A stretch of DNA of 64,000 nucleotides. It comes from Nocardia sp. BMG111209 (GTDB lineage Bacteria > Actinomycetota > Actinomycetes > Mycobacteriales > Mycobacteriaceae). The notes beneath the pieces were generated by a model, which was not told the DNA's origin, did no database searches, and saw only the letters and a program-made list of their open reading frames with translations. The translations under genes and the position numbers were made by a program. Positions 29,901 through 41,900 of the stretch are shown here, in pieces. Location: the NCBI RefSeq assembly GCF_000381925.1, contig NZ_KB907309.1:1-64000 (forward strand), written 5' to 3'. Each line of letters starts with the position of its first letter. Position 1 is the stretch's first letter.

Positions 29901-32900
29901 CGCGAACCGGATCGATGTACCGTCCGCACGGGTGCCGGTGAGGGTGCCGGCGGCGCGGGATGTGCCCGGCAGCAACCGTCCCAGCCGCTCGAGCCATGCG
30001 GCCCGGGTTCCTCGGCTGCCGGTGCGGACGGCCACCGCCTCCTCGCCGGCAGTGGCGGCCGGCGAATCCACCGCGCTGGCCGGCCGGGCCGGATTGCCGC
30101 TGCGCGGGCTCGATGCGACCGCGGGCGTCGTCGTGGAATTCTGCTGCACAGTAGGTTGCGCCGTGGTCTGCGCGGTCGGGGAAGTGACCGGCGCAGCGGG
30201 GGTGTCGCGGCCGGGCCGCCCACCGATGGACACCATCCGCCGGGACCACGTCATATTCGGCCAAGCCCGATGGCGCGTTCGCGGATCGATCGTCCGTCCG
30301 GCTGACGAGAACGATGTCCAGCCGCGGTTCTTCTGCGCGATGACCCGTGCCTCGGTCCGTCCCGAGGGTCGAGTTTGCAGCGTTATGTGCACCTCGCCCG
30401 ACGACGCGTACACGGTGCTACCCGCGAATGTTCCTCGGATAGCGGCAGCGAAATCCGGTGCCGCGCTGCCTTCTGCGGGCTGGCAGGACAACAGTACGAG
30501 CGACCGCTGCGGATCCGACCGCAGGGCGTCGCGCACTGCGGCCGTGGCCGCCACGATCTTCGCGTAATCGCGCCCGTCGATGATCACCGGGGCGCCGGAC
30601 TTCAACTGCACTTGGAACCTGTTCGCGTTCGCGTGCGCATCGAGGAACAGCGGCCCCGCCTTACCGCCCAGATAGTCCGCGCTCCACGGCGCCGGCACGC
30701 CTTTGTCACTCTCGGTGGAACGGCCGAACCAACCACGACTCGTTCTGATCACCTGGTCGTGCCCGCCGTCGGCCGCAGCCCAGTCCTGCGCGAGTTCGAT
30801 GTGGTCGCGCTTGTGGGTGAAGGTGACGCCGACGACGGCGCCGTCCTTGTTCCGCAACGTGTGACTGACCACGTCCTCGGCCCGGAAGCGCACCGGGGCG
30901 CCCTTGGGAGTCGTTCCCGCGATGTCTCCGGATGTGTCGCCCGGCTCCGCTGTCGGCGCCGTCACCGGCATCGCACGCGCGACATCGGCCGAGCCGGTCG
31001 ACCGCAGCGAATTCAGGGGGTTCTTCCACCCCGTACCGAACAACGTCCGGGCGCTGTGGGACACAGACCGGCCGAGAGTGGTTGCGCCCTGCGATATCGT
31101 GGCGCTCGCGGGCACGGTCGAATTCGTGGTCCCCTGCGCCGGAGTGGCGTTCGTGGTGGCCGGCGCGGTCGGCTCGTATCGGGTGCCCTCGTTCATTGTC
31201 GAGGTACCGTCCGCGGCGATGGTTTCCCATCCCTCGTTGTTCTGGGCGGCGATGAGCCGCGCCTGGACGTCCGGTGTGTCAGGGTGCCAAGCCGTGGCGT
31301 GCGATACCGTGCCCTTTGTCGCGTGCACCTGCAGGCGCGGGAACGACCGCGCCATCGTCGTCGTGAAATCGCGCGCGGCGGTGCCCGCGGCCGCTCGGCA
31401 CGAAATCAGGACGAACGAGCGGGTCAGTTGCGCCCACTCCGCTTCGTTGTTCACCGCGTTGTGGAAATACTGGGACTGATCGACGATCTTCGCGAAGGTT
31501 TCACCGTCGACCTCCACGGTCGTACCCGTCTTCAGCCGGATCGCGAAGGTGTTCGGGCCGGCGTGACTGTGCACGAACAACGGTCCCTTCGCGCCGCCGA
31601 GATAGTCGACATCCCAGGGAGCGTTCACCACCTCCTGGCCGACCCGCCTCGGGCCTTTGAACGCTTCGTTCACATCTTGGCCGGGTCGCATGCGGACCAC
31701 CCGGTCGCGGTACCGATCCGCCTTCGCCCATTTCTCGATGTCCTGCACCTCGTCCCGGAGATGCATGAAGGTGATGCCGATGGGGTTACCGGCCGCACCG
31801 GTCAGTTGGTGCGAGACCACATCCTGCATCCGGAAATTCACCGGCAAATCCAGGAAATTCTTGCCCTGCAACACATCACTCGCGTGACGAACCCGCCACG
31901 AATTCAGATACGTCCGCCAACCCAACTTCGACGACACCGCACTACTCACACCGTGCGAGATCCCCTGGGCCAGCAGGCTCGTACCGTTCGCCGCCGCAAC
32001 GGCCGGCCGACTCGTCACCGTCGGCTCGTACCGGGTGCCCTTGGCCGGGGACGAATTCCCGTTCGGCGTGAACGTCTCCCACCCCGCATTGTTCTTCGCA
32101 CGAATCAACCGAGTCTCCACACCCGGACGCGCATCATTCCACGACACATTCGTCATGACCGTCGCCCTCGACGCATGCACCCGCATATACGGGAACGACC
32201 CCGCCATCGTCGTCGTGAAATCCTTCGCAGCACTACCCGCCGCCGGCTTACACGAAACCAACACCAGCGACCGCGACAGACGATTCAGCTCCACCTCTTC
32301 GTCGTTCACCGCATCCTGAAAAAACTGAGACTGCTCCACAATCCGAGCGAACGTCTCCCCCGACACCTCCAACGACGTCCCCGTCTTCAACCGGATCTCG
32401 AAAGTGTCCGGACCCGCATGCGCCTGGACGAACAACGGCCCCTTCGAATCCGAATACTCGCTCGCCCACGGCGCATCGACTATCGCATCCCCCGACGGCA
32501 CACCCTCCGCCTTCTTCGCCCACCACCCCTTCGCCAACCACCCACGCGCCCACCACGCACTATTACGCGCCGGCGTCCGAACCACCTTGTCATTACCCAA
32601 CTCCGCACGACCCCACCGCTGAACCGACTCCACTTCGTTCGCCTTGTGAACAAACGTCACACCGATCGGATTACCCGCCGACCCCACCAACCGATGCGAC
32701 ACCACATCCTGCACCCGGAAATTCACCGACACATCCAAGAAATTCTTACCCTGCAACACATCACTCGCGTGACGAACCCGCCACGAATTCAAATACGTCC
32801 GCCAACCCAACTTCGACGACACCACACTCGAAAGACCATGCGAAATCGACGGACCCACAACGCTCGTTCCGTTCGTCGCCGTGACCGTACCGGCACTCAC

Positions 32901-35900
32901 CGTCGTGCTGGTCGCGGCCACCGTCGGATCCGCGACGGCCCGGACGCTCGCCGGAGCTGTCGTGTTCACCGGTGGCGTGGGGTTCTCCGCGGCCGCGGCC
33001 GGCTGGGTCGCCGCCGGCTGCTCGTACCGAGTCCCCTTGGCCGGGAACGACTTCCCGTTCGGCGTGAACGTCTCCCACCCCGCATTGTTCTTCGCACCGA
33101 TGACCCGATGGTCCACACCCGGCCGCGCACTGTTGGTCAACAAATTCGTGGTAACAGTCGCCCTCGACGCGTGCACCCGCATATACGGGAACGACCCCGC
33201 CATCGTCGTCGTGAAATTCCTCGCGGCACTACCCGCCGCAGGCTTACACGACACCAGCACCAACGACCGCGACAAACGATTGAGCTCGTGCTCCTCGTCG
33301 TTCACCGCATCCTGAAAATACTGCGACTGCTCCACAATCCGCGCGAACGTCTCCCCCGAAACCTCCAACGACGTCCCCGTCTTCAACCGGATCTCGAAGG
33401 TGTCCGGACCCGCATGCGCCTGAACGAACAACGGCCCCTTCGCACCCGAATAATCACCCGCCCACGGCGCATCGACTATCGCATCCCCCGACGGCACACC
33501 CTCCGCCTTCTTCGCCCACCACCCCTTCGCCAACCACCCCTGCGCCCACCACGCACTATTACGCGCCGGCGTCCGAACCACCTTGTCTTGCCACCCCTCC
33601 GCACGACCCCACCGCTGGAACGCCGCCACCTCATCCGCTTTGTGCGCAAATGTCACACCGATCGGATTACCCGCCGACCCCACCAACCGATGCGACACCA
33701 CATCCTGCACCCGGAAATTCACCGAAGCACCCAGGAAATTCTTACCCTGCAACGCATCCGCCGCACCACGAGCCCGCCACGAATTCAGATACGTCCGCCA
33801 ACCCAACTTCGACGACACCGCACTACCGACACCGTGCGAGATCCCCTGGCCCAGAACGCTTGTACCGTTCGCCACTGCCACCGTATCGGCACTCACCGTC
33901 TGCACGGCGGTCACCGTCGCGTTCGCCGAAGCGGTAGGGCCGGCCGACGCGTTCGTGGTGGCCGGTGTCGTCGGCTCGTACCGGGTGCCCTCGGCCGGGA
34001 ACGACTTCCCGTTCGGCGTGAACGTCTCCCACCCCGCATTGTTCTTCGCGCCGATCACCCGGTGGTCCACACCCGGCTTCGTATCGTAGGTGGCCGTATT
34101 GGTCATGACCGTCGCCCTCGACGCATGCACCCGCATATACGGGAACGACCCCGCCATCGTCGTCGTGAAATTCCTCGCAGCGCTACCCGCCGCCGGCTTA
34201 CACGAAACCAACACCAACGACCGCGACAAACGATTCAGCTCCACCTCCTCATCGTTCACCGCATCACGAAAAAACTGCGACTGCTCCACAATCCGCGCGA
34301 ACGTCTCCCCCGAAACCTCCAACGACGTCCCCGTCTTCAACCGGATCTCGAAAGTGTCCGGACCCGCATGCGCCTGAACGAACAACGGCCCCTTCGAATC
34401 CGAATACTCAGCTGCCCACGGCGCATCGACAATCGCGGGCCCGAGTGCCGAGTTGTCCGTTTTCGCCCACCACCCCTTCGCCAACCACCCTCGTGTCCAC
34501 CACGCACTGTTGCGCGGCGGCGTCCGGAAAACCTTGTCTTGCAACCCCGCCGCACGACCCCACCGCTGGAACGCCGCCACCTCATCCGCCTTGTGCGCAA
34601 ATGTCACACCGATCGGATTACCAGTCGGCCCCACCAACCGATGCGACACCACATCCTGCACCCGGAAATTCACCGACATATCCAGGAAATTCTTGCCCTG
34701 CAACACATCACTCGCGTTACGGGCCCGCCACGAATTCAGATACGTCCGCCAACCCAACTTCGACGACACCGCACTACCGACACCGTGCGAGATCCCCTGG
34801 CCCAGAACGCTCGTACCGTTCGCCGCCGTCACCGTATCGGCACTCACCGTCTGTGCGGCGGTCACCGTCGCGTTCGCCGAAGCGGCAGGGCCGACCGAGG
34901 GGGTGGCCGGTGCGTTCGTGGTGGCCGGCGTCGTCGGCTCGTACCGAGTCCTCTTCACCGGGAACGAATTCCCATTCGGCGTGAACGTCTCCCACCCCGC
35001 ATTGTTCTTCGCACGAATCAACCGAGTCTCCACACCCGGACGCGCATCATTCCACGACACATTCGTCATGACCGTCGCCCTCGACGCATGCACCCGCATA
35101 TACGGGAACGACCCCGCCATCGTCGTCGTGAAATCCTTCGCAGCACTACCCGCCGCCGGCTTACACGAAACCAACACCAGCGACCGCGACAGACGATTCA
35201 GCTCCACCTCTTCGTCGTTCACCGCATCCTGAAAAAACTGAGACTGCTCCACAATCCGAGCGAACGTCTCCCCCGACACCTCCAACGACGTCCCCGTCTT
35301 CAACCGGATCTCGAAAGTGTCCGGACCCGCATGCGCCTGGACGAACAACGGCCCCTTCGAATCCGAATACTCGCTCGCCCACGGCGCATCGACTATCGCA
35401 TCCCCCGACGGCACACCCTCCGCCTTCTTCGCCCACCACCCCTTCGCCAACCACCCACGCGCCCACCACGCACTATTACGCGCCGGCGTCCGAACCACCT
35501 TGTCATTACCCAACTCCGCACGACCCCACCGCTGAACCGACTCCACTTCGTTCGCCTTGTGAACAAACGTCACACCGATCGGATTACCCGCCGACCCCAC
35601 CAACCGATGCGACACCACATCCTGCACCCGGAAATTCACCGACACATCCAAGAAATTCTTACCCTGCAACACATCACTCGCGTGACGAACCCGCCACGAA
35701 TTCAAATACGTCCGCCAACCCAACTTCGACGACACCACACTCGAAAGACCATGCGAAATCGGCGCGCTCGCGGGGATATCGCGAGAGGCGTTGGCGTTCT
35801 TCGCTTCCGAGGTAGCGGCGGTCACGGCCGGCGCGGTGGTTTCCGCGCCCTGCTGCGCGGGCCGCCCGGTGAGGCCGCCCGGATATCGCGTCGACGGATT

Positions 35901-38900
35901 GTTCAGGACGCGGTCGGGCAGGAAGGACAGCCAGCCCTTGTTCCGCTCCGCGCGAATCGTCGCGATGACCCGGCCGTTGCGTTCCTGCACACCGGCGACC
36001 ACGGTGGCGGCCGAAGCATGGACCGTGTTGTCCGAGAACGCTTCTCGGATCACCGCCGCGAAATCCTCGGCGGCAGTACCTTTGCCTGGCGCACAGGACA
36101 GCAGGACGAAGGACTTGAACGGATTCGACCGCAGCGCGTCGCGTACCGCCCCGGTCTGCCGCACGAGTTTCGCGTAGTTCCGCCCGTCGAGCGAGATGTC
36201 GATGCCCGACTTCAGCCGTAGCGAGAAGGTGTTCGGATAGGCGTGCGCATCGAGGAAGATCGGGCCGTCGCCACCGTTGGCGTAGTCGCCGTGCCACGGC
36301 GCGGCCACCTGCTCGCCCTTGGCCCAGTTTCCCTTCTCGTCGAGGTAGGTACGGAACACCGTGTCGTGTCCGCTGTCGGCTTCGGCCCACCGCCGCATGA
36401 GCCGGATCGAGCGTTGCTTGTGCATGAAGGAGACGCCGAGGAACTTGCCGTCCTTGTTCACCATGGATCTGCTGACGATGTCCTCGGGCCGGAATCGCAG
36501 CGGGAATCCCCAGACATCGTCGGTGGCCTCGATGGCTTCGGGATCGTTGCGCAGTCGCCATGCGTCCAGGAACGACCGCCAGCGCGCGCCCTCCTTCGAG
36601 AATGCCGACGAGACCGTCTTCCGGGCCGCCATCGCGGTGGCCGCGACGGTGGACCTGTCCGCCAAAACCTGCTGTGGCACAGTGGTTTTCGCTTCTTCGT
36701 CATATCGTGTGTGCGGAACGTCCCGTTTGGTGCCGAACATATGGGATGTCCAGCCCTTGTTCCGGTCCGCGGTGATCATCGCCTCGGTCCGGCCGAACCC
36801 GATGCCCCGGACGCCGGTCGTCACCGTGGCGGCCGAGGCGTGCACCGCGTTGCCCGAGAAGGCGCCGCGCATCGCCGCCACGAAATCGTCGGCAGCCGTG
36901 CCTTTTCCGGGCTTGCAGGACAGGAGCACGAAGGACTTGTACGGATTCGACTGCAACGCCTCGCGTACCGCGTTGCTGTTCTGCACGATCTTCGCGTAGT
37001 CGCGCCCGCCGACCGTGACGGTGATGCCGGAATTCAATCGCACCTGGAAGCTGTCCGGTTCGGCGTGCGTGTCGACGAATACCGGACCGTCCCCGTTGAC
37101 ATAGTCGATGCCCCACGGCGCCGCCACGTCGTCGCCACGGACGTACTTGCCGGTGGACTCGTCGAGCCTGGTCCGGTACACGCGGTCGTGCCCGACATCG
37201 GCGGCGGCCCACCGCTGCATGAGGCGGACATCGTCGATCTTGTGGGTGAACGTGACGCCGGTGATCCGGTCGCTCTTGTCGACCAGTGGATAGCTGACCA
37301 CATCCTGCACGCGGAACCGCACCGGCAGACCCCAGGTGTCGGTGCCTCGGACGGTGCCGGCGTCCTTGCGCATCCGCCAGGTGTTCAACACGGCCTGCCA
37401 GCGGGCGCCCTTGGTCGCCCATGCCTTCGACATCGATGACGACACCGACTTGGTCGTCGACGACTCGGCAGCGGGGGTCACCGTCCCGGCCGTGGCGGCC
37501 CTGGTCTCGGCCGCAGTGCCCGTGGTCTCGACCGGGGTGGTCGGCGCTGCCGTCGTCCGGTGAGTTGTCCCTGCCGACCTCTGTCCCGCCGTAGTGATAT
37601 CGGCAGCGGCCGTGGTCTTCCCGGCGAGTGGGCCCAGGATCCGTTGTACCACCGTCTTCTTCTCGGCCTCCGGATACCGCGTCCGCGGATTGTCCAGCTC
37701 CTCGCCGAGCAGATACGTCGTCCAGCCCTTGTTCTTCAACGCCGAGAGCGTCGCCTCCGTCCGACCCGGCCCGGACGCCTGGACACCGAGCCGCACCGTG
37801 CCCGCGGACGCGTACATCGTGTTATCCGAGAACGCGCTCCGCATCGCCGCCATGAAATCGTTGGCAGCAGAACCCTTCCCAGGCTTACACGACACCAGCA
37901 CGAACGACCTGAACGAATTCGACTGCAACGCCTCACGAACCGCGTTGCTGTGCTGCACGATCTTCGCGTAGTTACGCCCGTCCACCATCACGGTCAGACC
38001 CGCGGCCAACCGCACCTGGAACCCATCCGGCCCCGCATGAGTGTCGAGGAATACCGGACCATCCTTGCCGTTCAGGTAGTCCCGATACCACGGGGCCGCG
38101 ATATTGTCGGCCCGGACATACGTCCCGGACGCCGCATCGAACCGCGTCTTGTACACCCGATCGTGCCCGCTGTCGGCCGCCGCCCACCGCTGCGACACCA
38201 ACACCTCATCGGTCTTGTGCGCGAAGGTGACGCCGATGATCGTGTCGTCCTTGTTCAGCAACGGATAACTGACCACATCCCGCAACTGGAACCGCACCGG
38301 CAGACCCCAGGAATCGACACCCTGGATCGAATCGGCATCCTTGCGCATCCGCCAGCTGTTCAGCACCGCCTGCCAGCGCACCCCACGCGTCGCCCACGCC
38401 TTCGCCACCGACGACGACACCGACTTCGTGATCTCGACAGCGGGGGCCGACGGATTCCGCGCATCCTCCGACATGCCCGCGGTGTCCTCCGGCACCTCGT
38501 CGGATGCGACCGCAGCGCTGCGCACAGCGCGGTCCAGCGTATCGCGCGCGATGGGGTCGATGCCGAACAGTCCGCGCGCTCCACTGCCACTGACCGTCAC
38601 CCCGAGGAACTTGTTGAGGTGCTCGAGCCCCATCATCAGCACGCCGCCCGGGTCGTGGCGGATGCCGGGCATCACCGTGCCGAGTGGCTTTCCACTCAGA
38701 GTGTGCCGGCGCCAAGGGTTTTGCAACGCCAGCGCCGCGGGCTCACCCGCGGCGTCGCGTCCGACGCCGAGCACCGCATAGCCGTGGCCACCGACCAGGC
38801 CCGGAAATTCCGTCGTGTCCTCGGCGGCTTCTCCCCACTGGCGGGTGCCCAGGGTGACCAGATCGCCACGGTCCAAGGCGTATTTGATGCGTTCGGCGGC

Positions 38901-41900
38901 GACCCGCGCCACGGCCGGGTCCGGCGTCCGGGTGCGCCACGATTCGTCCAGGCTGACCTGCTCGATCAGCCGGGCGATCTCGGTGGCCCATTCGCCGTGC
39001 TGGTCCGCGGTCAGACGACCTTGCAGGAAGCGCTGGAACCCGGTGCGCAGAGCCGGGTTGGCGTCTCTGATCTGCCGCAGATATCCGGCGAGTGCCCCCT
39101 CCAGGTCGTCCTTGTGCTGCCGCAGCAGGTTCAGCATCAGCTGGTTGTACTGCGGGTACGCGCCGGGATCGCGCTCCCGGACCAGATGGTCCTCCAGCGC
39201 CTGCGACCACTCGTCCTGGAGCGAGGCGATCAGCGTGGCGAATTCCGGGTCGCCGCCGGTCAACTGCCGCAGCGTGTCGGCGTCCATCCGCATCGGATGC
39301 AGGAAGTAGGAATCGTCCGCCGTGCGCGTCGGGCGCGGGCCCGCGGCGCCCGGCAGTAGATCCGGCATGATCGCCGCGGCCGCCCGATCCGTCCGGCCAC
39401 CCTCGATGCCGAGGTAGCCCCGGTCCCCGCCGGCGAACACCGCGTATGCCTTCTCCAGCATGGCCGGCCACAGCACACCGTTGCGGACCGCGGCGTTGCG
39501 CGCGGTGCCGTGGTGATGCGTGTACAGATGCTTGGATACCTGGATCCAGTGCTCGTTGCGATCGTCGTCGTAGAAGCGCACGGCTACCGAATCGCCCAGG
39601 TCGCGCATCATCGCGGTGATCAGTTCGGGACGGCGCGCCAGTTCGAGCATATTGGCGATGAGATAACAATCGCCCAGCTCACCCTGCTGGACGTCGGCTC
39701 CGGTCGGCCCGCCGGTCTGCCAGAGCGGCGCATCGAACATTCGCAACGACGGCATGGTATTTCCGAAGATCCGCCGCGGCAGCACCCGCCACTGGCCGCC
39801 CGCGGGCTCGCGGATCCGGATCAGACCGGGGTCGAGTGTGCCGTCGGCGAGTTCCACCGGCTGGACCAGGACGCTCGAGTCGGCCGGCAACGCCTGCGGC
39901 CCGTCGTCGTCGAACCAGATGCCGGAGGTGGCCATCAGATGATCCGCCCCGGACCAGAACCGTGACTTCGTGAACGCCTGCGCGACCAGGCCCTCGCCCA
40001 GCCAGATCGGGTCGGCGTCCGACTGTTGTTGCCACGGAACCAATCCGACGTAGCTGTTGCCCGTACGGGAATCGGTGACCGGCGCACCGGCGACCCGCCG
40101 CCAGCGGCTGCCGACGCCGAATCGGCGTGCGACACCGGCCATGTCCGGGACCACCAGCCGGTCGGTCGGCACCGTCGCCTCGATGGGCACGGCGGTGAAA
40201 CGCGGCAGCTGCCGCAACGAATCCGTTTGTGGCGCAGCGGGTATCGCCGGGGCGGGCGCGTCGGTGGCGGGGGTCCCCGCCGAGCGGCTCGGGGCGGTAC
40301 GCCCGGCCTCGGCGTCCGCCCGATCGAAGAGGGCGCCGATCTCGTTGTCGTCCCAGTGCACCCCGGATTCCGGATTGTCGATCAGCAATCCCCCGCCCGC
40401 CGCCGGATTCCGGGCATCCTCCGACAGACCCGCGAGATCATCGAGTTCCGGATCGAGGACGGTACCGTCCCGCACCGCCCGGCCCCGCACCGCGCGATCG
40501 AATGCATCGTTGAACAGGTTGCGCTCGAACCATCGTCGCAACCGGGTGCTCACAACGGGGGCCGGCGTCGGCACGGCTTCGGACCGCGCCGCGGCGGCGA
40601 GCTGCGGTGCGACCTCGCTGCGCGGCGCGGCCGCGAGGATCATCGGGGTCGCGTCCGACGGTGCGGTGTCGAACGTCCGGACGGCCCGCACGGCTGTCGC
40701 ATCGTCGGCCACCAGCGCCGCGCGGAAGGCGGCCGCCATGTCGGCGGGCCGGGACTGCTCGATGATCGGTGCCTGCGGGCCGGACGCGTCGGCCCGGCTG
40801 CCCGTCATCGTGCCGGCTGCCGTGCCACCTCGCCTGAGAGACGGCGCGACCGGCCCGATACCGAACAGCCCCTTGGCACCGGAACCGGCGATCGACAATT
40901 GCAAGAACTTCGTGAGATGTTCGAATTCGATGGTCAGCAGCCCACCGGCCTGGTGCACGACCCCGGGAATCAACCCGGTCGGTGCGCTTCGGCCGGAACG
41001 GTTGCTCTGCCAGGGGTTCTGCAAGTCCAGCCGCACCGGCTCACCGGTGCCGTCGCGGGTGACGCCCACCACCGCGTATACGTGTCCCCCGACCAGGCCC
41101 GGGAATTCCTGTGTGTCCTCCGCCGTGGTCCCCCAGTGACGGGTACTGATCGTGACCAGATCCCCACGGGCCAGGGCATATTCGATGCGCTCGGCGACGG
41201 CACGGGCCGCGGCCGGGTCCGGGGTCCGGGTGCGCCACGATTCGTCGACGCCGGCGGCGTCGACGAGCTTATCGATCTGCGCGGACCAGCGGGCCTGCTG
41301 GGCGGCGGTCAAGTGCCATTGCAGGAAGCTCCGGAAGCCGGTGACAATCGCCGGATTCTCCTTCTCGATCCGCCGCAGGTATTCCCGGGACGCCTCTTTC
41401 CAGTCCTGGTTGTGCTGTTGAAACAGCGAGATCATCAGCAAGGAGTCGGACGTATTCGTCGCCGCGCTGTGCTTCCGGGCGGAAAAAGTGTGTAGTGCCT
41501 GTATCCAGTCCTCCTGCAACGATTCGATCAATTCGGCGAATTCCTCGTCACCGCCGGTCAACTGCGCCAGGGTATCCGTGTTCATCCGCATCGGGTGCAG
41601 GAAATACCAATCGGGAACCGTCCGCGCCGGACTCGGTCCGGCCGTCCCCGGAAGCAGATCCGGCATCACTGCCGAGGCTGCCTCGTTCGCCTTGCCGCCG
41701 TCGATGCCTTGGTACCCTCGGTTCCCGCCGGCGAACACCGCATACGCCTTTTCCAGGATCGCCGGCCACATCACCCCGTCGCGGATCGACGCATGGCGTG
41801 CGGTGTGGTTCGCCCTCGAATACACATGCCTGGAAACCCGGACCCACTGCTCGGTGCGATCCGCTTTGTAGAAACGCACGGCCACCGAATCACCGAGATC

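Larger units (their letters stand above)
27040..38440 (-). repeat. tandem array of twelve clan CD-like (His...Ser-Cys) domains
   Basis: Each unit is about 250-340 codons: PVRF..DVVS, GVTF..K, APW, then a strand ending D(T/A)HA, FxVxLxSG, a helix (YAKIV), a strand FVLLSC, and an NxGW strand. The His and Cys codons by copy, right to left, are: 38037/37887, 37065/36915, 36243/36093, 35331/35163, 34368/34200, 33414/33246, 32418/32250, 31563/31398, 30633/30483, 29619/29469, 28533/28383 and 27429/27279 (first base on plus strand). All twelve keep both residues. The spacing is 50 residues, or 55-56 in the five copies from 35331 to 31563. In MARTX cysteine protease domains the pair is 49 apart and also follows two strands, so a C80/clan CD fold is likely. 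An Ala/Thr/Pro-rich linker separates units. Confidence 0.7.

Noticed and set aside
31850..35760. CRISPR or transposon repeats
   Set aside because: Units are ~1-kb in-frame protein domains with no inverted ends or transposase.
30375..36221. 1948-codon open frame on the plus strand
   Set aside because: It lies wholly antisense to the clan CD-like array, encodes Arg/His/Pro-rich repeats, and has no ribosome site; it is a by-product of high GC codon bias opposite a repeated gene.
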